From contig CANJUF010000028.1 in assembly GCA_947477745.1 (NCBI GenBank), positions 1-43,197 of the forward strand: a stretch of DNA of 43,197 nt, written 5' to 3'. Shown piece after piece: positions 16,226 to 23,823 of this stretch. Under the pieces are notes generated by a model. That model saw only the letters and a program-made list of their open reading frames with translations. It had not been told where the DNA came from and made no database searches. A program made the position numbers and the translations under genes. The stretch is from Sphingomonadaceae bacterium (lineage in GTDB: Bacteria > Pseudomonadota > Alphaproteobacteria > Sphingomonadales > Sphingomonadaceae). Numbering within the stretch: position 1 is the first letter of the stretch; each line of letters begins with the position of its first letter.

Positions 16226-17735
16226 CCCTTCGATCCGACCGCTCGACCATCTCGCTGAAACTGGCGACGATGATGCGGCTGCGTTGGTGTTGCGCAGCGA
16301 GGCTTTAAGTTATCAGGAATTAAGAAGTCGTTTGTCCCGCCTTGCGGGCTGGCTCGCGGCCATGGTGCCCGAGCGCGGTGCGCGGATCGCGACCTGGGCA
16401 GCGAAAGGCGAGCTGACTTGCCTGATGCCGCTGGCGGCGGCGCGCGCCGGGCTGGTCCATGTGCCCGTCAACCCGCTGCTCAAGCATGCGCAGGTCCGCC
16501 ATATCCTAGAGGACAGCGGTTCGGTCATGTTGATCGGCACGCCCGCGCGGCTGGCGACCTTGCAGGAGGGCGACGTGCCCGATCATTGCGCGGTGCTGGG
16601 CGAGGATGAAGCTGTCGCGGCGGCAATGGGCCAGCCCGCTACGCTTGGCGCTTCTGACGCAGACCCGGATTCGCTCGCCGCGATCCTCTATACCAGCGGA
16701 TCGACCGGGCGGCCCAAGGGCGTGATGCTCAGCCATGCCAACATGTGGCTGGGGGCGCAGAGCGTTGCGACTTACCTCGGCCTTTCCGCCGATGACCGCA
16801 CGCTGGCGGTGCTTCCGCTCTCGTTCGACTACGGTCAGAACCAACTCCTCTCCACCTGGTACGCCAGCGGCTGCGTCGTTCCGCTCGACTATCTGGTGCC
16901 GCGCGACGTGATGAAGGCGATAGACAAGCACGCGATCACCACGCTGGCGGCGGTGCCGCCGCTGTGGGTGCAGCTTACCGAGCTGGAATGGCCGCGCAAG
17001 GTTGCCGGCAACCTGCGACGCCTGACCAACAGCGGCGGGGCGCTGACGCCCGATCTGGTGCGCAAGCTGCGCGGTCTGTTCCCTTCGGCGCGGCTGTTCG
17101 CGATGTATGGTCTTACCGAGGCTTTCCGTTCGACTTTCCTCGAACCCACGCTGATCGACACGCACCCGACCTCGATCGGCAAGGAGATTCCGCATGCCGA
17201 GATCCTCGTGATCAACGATGTGGGGCAGATCGCTGCCGACAATGAGGAAGGCGAACTGGTCCATTGCGGCCCGCTCGTCGCCCATGGCTACTGGCAAGAC
17301 GCGGAGCGCACCGCCGAGCGCTACAAGCCCGCGCCGAGCGTATCGCGCTATGGCGGCATGGCGGTCTGGTCGGGTGACCGGGTGCGCCGCGACGGTGACG
17401 GCCTGCTTTATTTCGTCGGCAGGCGCGATGCGATGATCAAGAGCGCGGGCAACCGTATTTCGCCGCAAGAACTGGAAGACGCGGCGCTGGCGACCGGGCT
17501 GGTGGCAGAGGCGGTGGCGCTCGGCATTCCCGACGAACGGCTTGGCCACGCCATCCATCTTGTCGTGCGCGCCCGCGCCGATGCTGCCGATCCGCAACAG
17601 GAATTGCCCAAGAAGCTCATGCAGGATTTGCCCAATTTCATGCAGCCCAAAGTCATTCACTGGCGCGATGCCATGCCGATCAGCCCCAATGGCAAGCTCG
17701 ACCGAACCGGCCTTTACGCGGAACTGGCGGCGTGA
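16209..17735 (+). CDS. Acyl-CoA ligase (AMP-forming), exosortase A system-associated
   Basis: A 508-residue adenylate-forming enzyme (TIGR03098-like). The motifs are YTSGSTGRPKGVML, MYGLTEAFRSTF (a variant of the YGxTE motif found in this family), VWSGDRVRRDGDGLLYF and the C-terminal SPNGKLDR with the catalytic Lys. It probably activates an acid and loads it on the divergently encoded ACP. Its start has only a weak GGAG site 13 bases away and overlaps the opposing GNAT gene start. The stop overlaps the next gene's GTG by 4 bases. Family identity is firm; the substrate is unknown. Confidence 0.92.
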   Translation: MCSAAIPSIRPLDHLAETGDDDAAALVLRSEALSYQELRSRLSRLAGWLAAMVPERGARIATWAAKGELTCLMPLAAARAGLVHVPVNPLLKHAQVRHILEDSGSVMLIGTPARLATLQEGDVPDHCAVLGEDEAVAAAMGQPATLGASDADPDSLAAILYTSGSTGRPKGVMLSHANMWLGAQSVATYLGLSADDRTLAVLPLSFDYGQNQLLSTWYASGCVVPLDYLVPRDVMKAIDKHAITTLAAVPPLWVQLTELEWPRKVAGNLRRLTNSGGALTPDLVRKLRGLFPSARLFAMYGLTEAFRSTFLEPTLIDTHPTSIGKEIPHAEILVINDVGQIAADNEEGELVHCGPLVAHGYWQDAERTAERYKPAPSVSRYGGMAVWSGDRVRRDGDGLLYFVGRRDAMIKSAGNRISPQELEDAALATGLVAEAVALGIPDERLGHAIHLVVRARADAADPQQELPKKLMQDLPNFMQPKVIHWRDAMPISPNGKLDRTGLYAELAA

Positions 17736-18958
17736 AGCCGCTTGGTCCGATCCCTGCCGGTTACGGCGCTGTCGATGGCGTACTTGCGATCGGCGGGCGC
17801 AAGGTCACAGAGCTTGTCGCGGAGGCAGGGGAGACACCGCTGTTCGTCTATTCGGCAGACATGCTGCGCGCGCGCGTAGCGCAGCTTCGCGCAGCCATGC
17901 CGAAGCGGCTGGCGATTCATTATGCGATAAAAGCCAACCCGTTCATTCCGATCCTTCAGACCTTTTCGAATCTGGTGGACGGCTTCGACATCGCCTCCGG
18001 CGGCGAACTCGACATTATCATCAGGGCCGGGATCGATCCCGCCATTGTCAGCTTCGCCGGGCCGGGAAAGCGCGATCGCGAGCTTGAGGCTGCCATCGGT
18101 GCGGGCGTTACGCTCAACCTCGAATCCGAGGCCGAGGCCATGCGCGCGATCGCCATCGGCGAGCGTCTGGGGAAAACTCCGCGCCTCGCGATAAGGGTCA
18201 ATCCGGACTTCGATCTCAAGGGTTCGGGAATGAAAATGGGCGGCGGGGCCAAGCCGTTCGGCCTCGATGCCGAGCGCGTTCCCGCATTGGTGCGGCAAGT
18301 GATCGACAGCGGCGCGGAATGGCGCGGCTTCCACATCTTCGCTGGTTCGCAGGCGCTTGACGCCGAGGCTGTGGCCGACACCCAGGCGCAGACGCTGGCG
18401 CTCGCCGCGCGGCTGGTGCGCGAGAGCGGCGCGCCGCTGCCGCACTGCAATCTCGGCGGAGGCTTCGGCATCCCCTATTTCCCCGGCGACGAGCCGCTTG
18501 ATCTGGCTTTGGTGGGCGAAAAGCTGGCCGCGCAGTTCGATACGCTGCCCGCCGAACTGGCGGATACGCATTTCTGCATCGAACTTGGCCGCTTTCTGGT
18601 CGGCGAGGCGGGGGTCTATCTCGCCACGGTGATCGACCGCAAGGAAAGCCACGGCGAGGTGTTTCTCGTCACCGATGGCGGAATGCATCACCAGCTTGCC
18701 GCCTCGGGCAACTTCGGCACGGTCGTTCGGCGCAACTATCCCGCTGCCATCGCTACGAAATTCGGCAGCGAGCTGCAGGAAGCAGCGAGCATCGTCGGCT
18801 GCCTGTGCACCCCACTCGACCGGCTTTCCGACAAGGGCCACTTCCCGCGCGCCGAAGTGGGCGACTTGGTGGCTGTGTTTTGCGCCGGGGCTTACGGCGC
18901 CAGCGCCAGCCCGTCGGCCTTCCTGGGGCAGGGTCCGGCGCTGGAAATGCTCGTCTGA
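17732..18958 (+). CDS. PLP-dependent decarboxylase, exosortase A system-associated
   Basis: A 408-residue fold-type III PLP enzyme related to diaminopimelate decarboxylase (TIGR03099-like). The PLP lysine is Lys67 in HYAIKANPF, with FDIASGGELD, the GGGFGIPYFPGDE phosphate loop and ELGRFLVGEAG. CAGAYGASASPSAFLG replaces the LysA C-terminal motif. It begins at GTG within the GTGA overlap with the ligase gene, so the two are translated together. Together they may make and load an amine or amino-acid-derived group for exopolysaccharide decoration, which is an inference. Usually EPS export genes follow; here none does. Confidence 0.92.
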   Translation: MKPLGPIPAGYGAVDGVLAIGGRKVTELVAEAGETPLFVYSADMLRARVAQLRAAMPKRLAIHYAIKANPFIPILQTFSNLVDGFDIASGGELDIIIRAGIDPAIVSFAGPGKRDRELEAAIGAGVTLNLESEAEAMRAIAIGERLGKTPRLAIRVNPDFDLKGSGMKMGGGAKPFGLDAERVPALVRQVIDSGAEWRGFHIFAGSQALDAEAVADTQAQTLALAARLVRESGAPLPHCNLGGGFGIPYFPGDEPLDLALVGEKLAAQFDTLPAELADTHFCIELGRFLVGEAGVYLATVIDRKESHGEVFLVTDGGMHHQLAASGNFGTVVRRNYPAAIATKFGSELQEAASIVGCLCTPLDRLSDKGHFPRAEVGDLVAVFCAGAYGASASPSAFLGQGPALEMLV

Positions 18959-19054
18959 TCAAGCGGGTAACACTTGCCGGAAGCAGCGTCCCGAAACGGG
19001 AATGCCTCGATATTGCCGATCAAGGCTAACGCAATATTCACCTTTTTTAACGAT

Positions 19055-19085
19055 AGCCGAGGCTGGTTTTTGCCAGATCGCGGCT
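19055..19085 (+). other. Imperfect hairpin in the gap after the exosortase operon
   Basis: AGCCG at 19055-19059 pairs with CGGCT at 19081-19085, and CTGG at 19063-19066 pairs with CCAG at 19073-19076 over a T-rich loop. It follows a TTTTTTAA tract at 19043-19050. It may be part of the leader of the mini-lipoprotein ORF at 19135 or a weak 3' signal for the decarboxylase mRNA. A separate 5-bp hairpin (TCCCG-AAA-CGGGA, 18989-19001) sits closer to the decarboxylase stop. Confidence 0.25.
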
Positions 19086-19134
19086 CGTGGACATGGTCCC
19101 CGTCTCCGCATCCGGCGCAGATAGGGTCGCTTGC

Positions 19135-19272
19135 ATGTCCGATTTCAGCCGCAAGTCCGCCGCAACCCGCCTGCTGGCGGGAGCCGCGCTCTCCAGCCTG
19201 GCGCTGACCGGCTGCGCCGGGGGCGGTTCGCCGCCTAACATCAACCCCCAGACGAGGCCCGCACTCCGCTAA
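19135..19272 (+). CDS. Possible 45-residue mini-lipoprotein
   Basis: A short ORF with a lipoprotein signal: Arg/Lys-containing start, hydrophobic LLAGAALSSLALTG and a lipobox LTGC. The mature peptide would be only 19 residues (CAGGGSPPN and a Pro/Arg-containing end). AGGG lies 8 bases before the ATG. It stands where, in XrtA loci known to me, the polysaccharide export lipoprotein gene would follow the decarboxylase, so it may be the relic 5' end of such a gene. It may also be a genuine small lipoprotein or a chance ORF. Confidence 0.45.
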   Translation: MSDFSRKSAATRLLAGAALSSLALTGCAGGGSPPNINPQTRPALR

Positions 19273-19313
19273 TCTACGCCGCGATCTGCGCCAAATGTTC
19301 TGACGACGGACAA

Positions 19314-19351
19314 TTTACGATTCGTTAACCATGGCAGCGCGCAACTATCTT
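19314..19351 (+). promoter_or_regulatory. CtrA-box promoter with embedded GANTC
   Basis: TTTA at 19314-19317, seven bases, then TTAA at 19325-19328 gives TTTA-N7-TTAA, one mismatch from the CtrA consensus TTAA-N7-TTAA. The right half extends to TTAACCAT, a known CtrA half-site form. GATTC (19319-19323), a CcrM methylation site type, lies in the spacer. A TATCTT -10-like hexamer at 19346-19351 is 17 bases from the box, so the box overlaps the -35 as in CtrA-activated promoters. Transcription would start near 19358. Confidence 0.5.
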
Positions 19352-19374
19352 GTGCGCAGCTTGGAGAGCGAATC

Positions 19375-19404
19375 ATGTGGAAGATTTTCAACCCCTGGGG
19401 CTGA
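19375..19404 (+). CDS. Nine-residue micropeptide or leader ORF (MWKIFNPWG)
   Basis: ATG to TGA encodes MWKIFNPWG. A strong ribosome site GGAGAG (19363-19368) lies 6 bases upstream, better than for many full genes nearby. Two of nine residues are Trp, and a GC hairpin follows 12 bases after the stop codon. It is likely either a real micropeptide or a leader peptide in a small RNA. No biosynthetic gene lies downstream on this strand, which argues against a classical attenuator. Confidence 0.45.
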   Translation: MWKIFNPWG

Positions 19405-19526
19405 GCTGAGCGTTTGCGGCCTGCTGGGCCGCACAATGCCAGTTTGTCGATTACCTGCCCATTCGGGGCTATTTGATTCTACAGCGATTCCGCACCCATT
19501 GCGGTTTTAGCATTTAGCGTAAATCC

Positions 19527-19558
19527 CCTTGGAGTGCTGGTTGTGCTCCGAGGTTTTT
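19527..19558 (+). terminator. Strong intrinsic terminator
   Basis: CCTTGGAGTGC (19527-19537) pairs with GTGCTCCGAGG (19543-19553) over a TGGTT loop, an 11-bp stem with three wobble pairs, followed directly by TTTTT at 19554-19558. The T-run is on the plus strand, so it ends a plus-strand transcript, although the next gene on that side (zapE) is convergent. It is the best intrinsic terminator in the window. Confidence 0.75.
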
Positions 19559-19601
19559 GCGTTTTCTGTTGTGTGTTTATTGGCGTCTTGCGGGCTAGGG
19601 A

Positions 19602-20723
19602 TCAGGCTTCGCCGTGTCCCAGCGCCAGGTATTCCGCGCTCTGCATTTCGCTGAGGCGGCTCACCGTTCTCTCAAATTCGAAACTTCCATCGCCTGCCGT
19701 GTATAGCTGCTCCGGCTCTGCCGCAGCGGTCGCCAGCAGCTTCACCTTGTTTTCGTAAAGCGCGTCGATCAGCGTCACGAAGCGCGCCGCCTCGTTGCGG
19801 TTGTCAGGTCCCATCCGCGGAATGCCCACAATAATCACCGTATGATAAGCGCGCGCTACCGCGAGATAGTCCGACGCCCCGCGCGCCTCGGCGCACAGCC
19901 GCTTGAAGCTGAGCACGGCAACGCCCTTCAGGCTCTTGGGTACCTGCAGGATCCTGCCGCCGCCCAGGTCCAGCTCGGCGGAAGGGACGTGGGCGCTGTC
20001 CTCGGGCGGATAGTCGGTCAGGCGGAAGAACGCCTCGCGCACTTGAGCGGTCGCTTCCTCGCCAAGCGGCGTATGCCACATGTCGATACCCCCGAGACGC
20101 TCTAGCCGGTAATCGACCGGGCCGTTCAAAGGGACAACGTCAAGCTCGCGCTCGATCAGCGCGATGAACGGCAGGAAGTGCTCGCGGTTGAGACCATCCT
20201 TGTAAAGCTCGGACGGCGCCCGGTTCGAAGTCGTGACGACCGTCACGCCCTGCTCGATGATAAGCTGGGTGAACAGCCGGCTCATGATCATCGCGTCGGC
20301 GGAATTGTTCACCACCATCTCGTCGAAGGCGAGGCAGCGCAGGTCACGCGCCAGCGCGGCAGCGACGGGCGGGATCGGATCGCCCGCTTCCTTGCGCCGC
20401 TCCTCGCGCAGCAAGGCGTGGACCTCGATCATGAAGGCATGGAAGTGGACGCGGCGCTTGGCTTTGATCGGCAGTGTCTCGTGGAACAGGTCCATCAGCA
20501 TCGATTTGCCGCGCCCGACGCCGCCCCACAGGTAAATGCCGCGCGGCGGCGCGCTCTTGCGGCGCAGCAGCTTGCCAAGCAGCCCCTGCGAGCCTTCGTT
20601 TTCGGCGCGCTCAAGCTCATCCTGCAGCTGCGCAAGACGCGTCGCGGCAACAAGCTGTTCGGGATCGGCGCGCAGTTCTCCCGCCTCGACCAGCGCGCGG
20701 TATCGCTCGAGCATTGCGCTCAT
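19602..20723 (-). CDS. zapE: Cell division protein ZapE (AFG1-family ATPase)
   Basis: A 373-residue AAA+ ATPase. Walker A is GGVGRGKSML with Lys73, preceded by RGIYLWG. Walker B-like CLAFDEMVVNNSADAMI follows, then sensor 1 VTTSNRAPSELYKDGLNRE and the family ending segment (FVTLIDALYENKVKL). ZapE acts at the FtsZ ring in E. coli; relatives act in mitochondrial protein quality control. It overlaps the upstream thioesterase gene by 4 bases (ATGA). Its 3' end faces the plus-strand terminator at 19558. Confidence 0.95.
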   Translation of the reverse strand: MSAMLERYRALVEAGELRADPEQLVAATRLAQLQDELERAENEGSQGLLGKLLRRKSAPPRGIYLWGGVGRGKSMLMDLFHETLPIKAKRRVHFHAFMIEVHALLREERRKEAGDPIPPVAAALARDLRCLAFDEMVVNNSADAMIMSRLFTQLIIEQGVTVVTTSNRAPSELYKDGLNREHFLPFIALIERELDVVPLNGPVDYRLERLGGIDMWHTPLGEEATAQVREAFFRLTDYPPEDSAHVPSAELDLGGGRILQVPKSLKGVAVLSFKRLCAEARGASDYLAVARAYHTVIIVGIPRMGPDNRNEAARFVTLIDALYENKVKLLATAAAEPEQLYTAGDGSFEFERTVSRLSEMQSAEYLALGHGEA

Positions 20724-21187
20724 GCCGATGGCTGCGATGGCTTGCGCGCGGTTCCGGAAAACGCAGCGACGAGCCGCTCCCCTTGCAGGATTTTACCGCG
20801 CAGGAAGGCGAGCCTCCGGGTCTCCCGGAGCAGTTCTACCACCGCATCCATCGGCTTGCGGGGGCTACCCGCACCGACGAACTGGGTCGACAAGTCTATC
20901 GTGGTCGAACCGATCGGATCGACTCCGGTCAGGACATATAGCGCGGCGAACATGGCGACATCGGCAAAGCCAAGGATTGTGCCGCCATGAACCGTGCCTC
21001 CGGCATTGGTGTGCCGCTCGGCGATGTCGATGCGCACCCGGCAGGTGGCGCCGCTCTCGCGCCGCACCAGCATCGGGCCGATGAACACATGGTTGTACCG
21101 CCCGTGATCCATCACGTCCCAGCGCATCCAGCCGGGACTGGCCGGATCGGGCTCGCAGATGAATCGCGGCGGTACGGGGCTGCTCAA
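20720..21187 (-). CDS. PaaI-type hotdog thioesterase
   Basis: A 155-residue acyl-CoA thioesterase of the hotdog fold. The active-site helix motif is NAGGTVHGGTILGFADVAMF, and the C-terminal strand has RGKILQGERLVAAFSGTARK. The start is taken as TTG at 21187 because it overlaps the JmjC gene's TGA (TTGA) and keeps the conserved PPRFICEPDPASPGWMRWD segment before the domain. An ATG at 21127 would drop that segment. The stop overlaps the zapE start by 4 bases. The natural thioester is unknown. Confidence 0.85.
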   Translation of the reverse strand: MSSPVPPRFICEPDPASPGWMRWDVMDHGRYNHVFIGPMLVRRESGATCRVRIDIAERHTNAGGTVHGGTILGFADVAMFAALYVLTGVDPIGSTTIDLSTQFVGAGSPRKPMDAVVELLRETRRLAFLRGKILQGERLVAAFSGTARKPSQPSA

Positions 21188-22113
21188 GCTTTGTCCCCGT
21201 AGTTGCGCGCAGCGCCCACCTGGCAAAGGCGATCGAGTGTTTCGATGTGGTCTGCGCCGCGCTTGTCCTCCAGCGCAGCTTTCAAGAAACAGGCCATGAA
21301 TTCCGGGAAATTGAATTCATTGAAGAAGTTGCAGCTGAGTGTCATCGATTGGTCAATCGCCCTGACGGCGTGCCACCAATCGGGCGGGATGATCACGCAT
21401 TGGCCCGGTTCGAGCGTTGCGTGATAAATGACGGCTCCTGAGAGATCAGGGTCTCGTTCAAAGCCGGGCCGGCCCGGATCGAAATTTTGCAGAGCGCCGC
21501 CTTGTCCGACGCCCGGAGCAGCGAACCACACATCCTTTGTTCCTTCGAACTGAAACAGGCTACCGAACGTGTGGAAGAAATCGACATGGAATGGGGCGAT
21601 GGCGCCTATTCGGCTCAAGTAGAGAGTAGAGGTTTCCAATCCGCATATGGATTCGATCGTTTCGCGCAGGCCGCCGGGAACTGTAGCTAGCAGATTGGGA
21701 ACGCAAGCGGGGAAAGGATCGATGTCGGCGCGAAGTTGAGGATGGAGTGCGAAAGCATTCCAGCAATATGACCAACCCTGCCCGTAGCGACCCGGATCTG
21801 CCGGCAAATCGCAATGCCTGTCGTCCTTGTCCAACCAGAAACCGGGAATGGCGGACATGTCCGTATCCAGGTTTTCGATGAAGGCGCCCAGCCGGGTTAG
21901 AAGCTTGTAGCAATCGCTTTCAAAGCCGAGGTTCAACTTGCCTATGTCGTCGTAACAATGGGTCTTGAAGTACTCCCACGACCATTTGCGCTGCGCGGGC
22001 CAGTGCTCGAATGCATCTGTCAGGATCACCGGCCGCCGCGTATCAGGCGCGAAGTATTCACCAAGATCGGGATCGCCGGCGCAGGAGCGACGTTCGATAT
22101 CGACGATATTCAT
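21184..22113 (-). CDS. JmjC-like (cupin_8) Fe(II)/2-oxoglutarate oxygenase
   Basis: A 309-residue cupin-fold oxygenase of the JmjC/FIH-like type. The iron triad is visible as His176-x-Asp178 (FHVDFFHTFGSLFQFEG) and His248 (IPPDWWHAVRAI), with VILTDAFEHWPA and W-S-W-E-Y near the N terminus, typical of protein hydroxylases. The ATG at 22113 gives the normal length and lies 20 bases past the sdhB stop. The coding region is visibly poorer in G+C than its neighbours (about 43% in 21301-21360 and 48% in 21601-21660 by hand count) and uses more AT-ending codons, suggesting recent acquisition. The substrate, perhaps a protein or peptide, is unknown. Confidence 0.85.
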   Translation of the reverse strand: MNIVDIERRSCAGDPDLGEYFAPDTRRPVILTDAFEHWPAQRKWSWEYFKTHCYDDIGKLNLGFESDCYKLLTRLGAFIENLDTDMSAIPGFWLDKDDRHCDLPADPGRYGQGWSYCWNAFALHPQLRADIDPFPACVPNLLATVPGGLRETIESICGLETSTLYLSRIGAIAPFHVDFFHTFGSLFQFEGTKDVWFAAPGVGQGGALQNFDPGRPGFERDPDLSGAVIYHATLEPGQCVIIPPDWWHAVRAIDQSMTLSCNFFNEFNFPEFMACFLKAALEDKRGADHIETLDRLCQVGAARNYGDKA

Positions 22114-22133
22114 CGCGGGCGGCGCATCGCGGC

Positions 22134-22916
22134 TCAAACCAGCCGTTCGGCCTGCATCTTCTTGATCTCGGCAATGGCGCGCGCGGGCGAGAGGCCCTTG
22201 GGGCACACGTTCGCGCAGTTCATGATCGTGTGGCAGCGATAGAGCCGGAACGGGTCTTCCAGCTCGTCGAGCCGTTCGCCGGTCATCTCGTCGCGGCTGT
22301 CGGCGAGCCAGCGGTAGGCTTGCAAAAGGATCGCAGGGCCCAGGAACTTGTCCGAATTCCACCAGTAGCTGGGGCAAGCGGTCGAGCAGCAGGCGCACAG
22401 GATGCATTCGTACAGCCCGTCGAGCTTTTCGCGCTGTTCGGGCGATTGCAGCCGCTCCTTGCCCGAAGGCGTGGTCGAGACAGTCTGCAGCCAAGGGCGG
22501 ATCGAGGCATATTGCGCATAGAAGTGCGTGAAATCGGGCACCAGATCCTTGATCACGTCCATGTGCGGCAGCGGGGTAATGCGGATATCGCCCTTGAGGT
22601 CTTCGATCGCGGTGGTGCAGGCGAGGCCATTCTTGCCGTTCATGTTCATCGAGCACGAACCGCAGATGCCTTCGCGGCACGAGCGGCGGAAGGTGAGCGA
22701 AGGATCGGCTTCGCTTTTCATCTTGATAAGCGCGTCGAGCACCATCGGCCCGCAGGTGTCGAGATCAATCTCGAACGTGTCGTACCGCGGGTTCTCGCCA
22801 GAGTCGGGATCGTAGCGATAGACGGTGAACTTGCGGACCTTCGTGGCGCCCTCGGCCTTGTGGACCTTGCCCTGCTTCTTGATCTTGCTGTTGGCCGGGA
22901 GAGTGAAAGTCGCCAT
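22134..22916 (-). CDS. sdhB: Succinate dehydrogenase iron-sulfur subunit
   Basis: A 260-residue electron-transfer subunit of complex II, linking succinate oxidation to quinone reduction at the inner membrane. The [2Fe-2S] cysteines are in [13 protein letters not shown] with the later LACTT, the [4Fe-4S] set is [16 protein letters not shown], and the last clusters share [15 protein letters not shown]. The length is normal. sdhA, sdhC and sdhD are not adjacent; upstream is a divergent SDR gene and downstream the JmjC-like gene. The 5' gap (22917-23049) contains a GGCAAG-GGGG-CTTGCC palindrome. Confidence 0.97.
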   Translation of the reverse strand: MATFTLPANSKIKKQGKVHKAEGATKVRKFTVYRYDPDSGENPRYDTFEIDLDTCGPMVLDALIKMKSEADPSLTFRRSCREGICGSCSMNMNGKNGLACTTAIEDLKGDIRITPLPHMDVIKDLVPDFTHFYAQYASIRPWLQTVSTTPSGKERLQSPEQREKLDGLYECILCACCSTACPSYWWNSDKFLGPAILLQAYRWLADSRDEMTGERLDELEDPFRLYRCHTIMNCANVCPKGLSPARAIAEIKKMQAERLV

Positions 22917-22984
22917 GTCGGGTTCCTGCTGCGCGCGCCCAAATAACTGGTAATCGCGCCTTCTCTAGCGCCTCGCGCCCACAG

Positions 22985-23000
22985 GGCAAGGGGGCTTGCC
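22985..23000. promoter_or_regulatory. Palindrome in the sdhB/SDR divergent gap
   Basis: GGCAAG at 22985-22990 and CTTGCC at 22995-23000 flank GGGG. It lies in the 133-base gap between the divergent sdhB and SDR genes, nearer to the SDR. It may be an operator or a 5' hairpin. No clear sigma-70 hexamers are evident. Confidence 0.25.
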
Positions 23001-23049
23001 ACATTGCTCCCCGCAGTGAAGGTTATGGCGCAATCGGGAGGGTTTGAGA

Positions 23050-23802
23050 ATGAGCGAGTGGCAGGGCCGCACGGCAGTGATCACGGGCGGGGGCAGAGGC
23101 TTCGGCAAGGCTTTTGCAGAGGCGCTGTGCGCGCGCGGCGCTCATGCGGTGCTGGTCGATCTGGACCGGGCGGCGGGCGAGGCGGCGGCGGCGGAGCTAT
23201 CCTCGCGGCAGCTTTCCGCGCAGGCGCTGCAAGGCGATGTCACCGATGCCGCGCGCATGGCCGAGGTGATGGACCTGGCGGCGCAGCGCCACGGCGGCAT
23301 CGACCTGCTGATCAACAACGCCGGGCTGCATTCGGACGAATACAGCAAGCCGATGCGCGTGCTCGGCATCGACAAGGTGCGCCGCCTGTTCGACGTGAAT
23401 GTGATGGGGACGGTGACCTGCACGCTCGCTGCCGCGCCCTTCATGGCTGGGCGGGACGGCGCCAACGTGGTGAGCCTTTCCTCGATGGCCGCTTATCCTT
23501 CGGGAACGGCATACGGCGCGTCCAAGCTGACGGTCGCCGCGCTTACCATCGCTTTTGCGAGCGAACTGGGCGGCGAGGGTATCCGGGTCAACGCCATCGC
23601 GCCGGGCATGATCCTGACCGAGACGATCAAGGCGGAACTCCCGGAGGCGACGATGGATTTCGTGCGCGCCGGCCAAGCGCTCAAGACCGACGGCGCGGAA
23701 AACGACATCGTCGAGGCCATGCTTTATTTGTCGGGAAGCGGTGCGCGCTTCGTGACGGGTGAGACGCTGCGCGTGACCGGCGGCATGGGCGCGGGGGTCT
23801 GA
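23050..23802 (+). CDS. SDR-family oxidoreductase
   Basis: A 250-residue short-chain dehydrogenase with TGGGRGFG cofactor loop, NNAGLHSDE, serine in SLSSMAAY, the YGASK catalytic pair and the closing TGETLRVTGGMGAG. The ATG at 23050 has an excellent GGGAGGG site 7 bases upstream (23036-23042), so it is preferred to the upstream TTG. It stands alone on this strand, converges on rne, and its stop codon lies inside a 9-bp hairpin shared with the rne 3' side. The substrate alcohol is unknown. Confidence 0.92.
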   Translation: MSEWQGRTAVITGGGRGFGKAFAEALCARGAHAVLVDLDRAAGEAAAAELSSRQLSAQALQGDVTDAARMAEVMDLAAQRHGGIDLLINNAGLHSDEYSKPMRVLGIDKVRRLFDVNVMGTVTCTLAAAPFMAGRDGANVVSLSSMAAYPSGTAYGASKLTVAALTIAFASELGGEGIRVNAIAPGMILTETIKAELPEATMDFVRAGQALKTDGAENDIVEAMLYLSGSGARFVTGETLRVTGGMGAGV

Positions 23803-23812
23803 ACCCGCGCCC
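23787..23812. terminator. GC-rich hairpin between SDR and rne 3' ends
   Basis: GGGCGCGGG (23787-23795) pairs perfectly with CCCGCGCCC (23804-23812) around an 8-base loop that contains the SDR stop codon TGA. The stem is very stable but has no U-tract on either strand. The rne stop codon is 12 bases away. Confidence 0.5.
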
Positions 23813-23823
23813 ACGCTGATCCG

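Larger units (their letters stand above)
19358..19558 (+). ncRNA. Putative ~200-nt structured small RNA / micropeptide transcript
   Basis: Bounded by the CtrA-like promoter (start near 19358) and the terminator ending at 19558, this stretch contains no normal gene. It holds several hairpins: GCGGCC-TGCTG-GGCCGC (19416-19432), CCGCA-CCCAT-TGCGG followed by TTTT (19490-19508), and the terminator stem. It could be a regulatory RNA, an mRNA for the nine-residue peptide, or both. I do not recognise it as a known RNA family. The 5' end is inferred from the promoter only. Confidence 0.4.

Noticed and set aside
19036..19050. CtrA box at the TTTTTTAA tract
   Set aside because: The partner half-site at the correct 7-base spacing reads ATTC, not TTAA, so only a chance half-site remains.
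19375..19432. Trp-codon attenuator for a trp operon
   Set aside because: The nine-residue ORF has two Trp codons and a hairpin after it, but no tryptophan genes follow on this strand; the next gene is convergent zapE.
19534..19758. A 74-residue plus-strand open frame after the intergenic terminator
   Set aside because: It begins inside the terminator and then runs antisense over zapE; no ribosome site and no known domain.
22114..22680. N-terminal extension of the JmjC-like gene over sdhB
   Set aside because: The extension overlaps the sdhB coding region on the same strand and lacks JmjC similarity; the start at 22113 gives a normal length.
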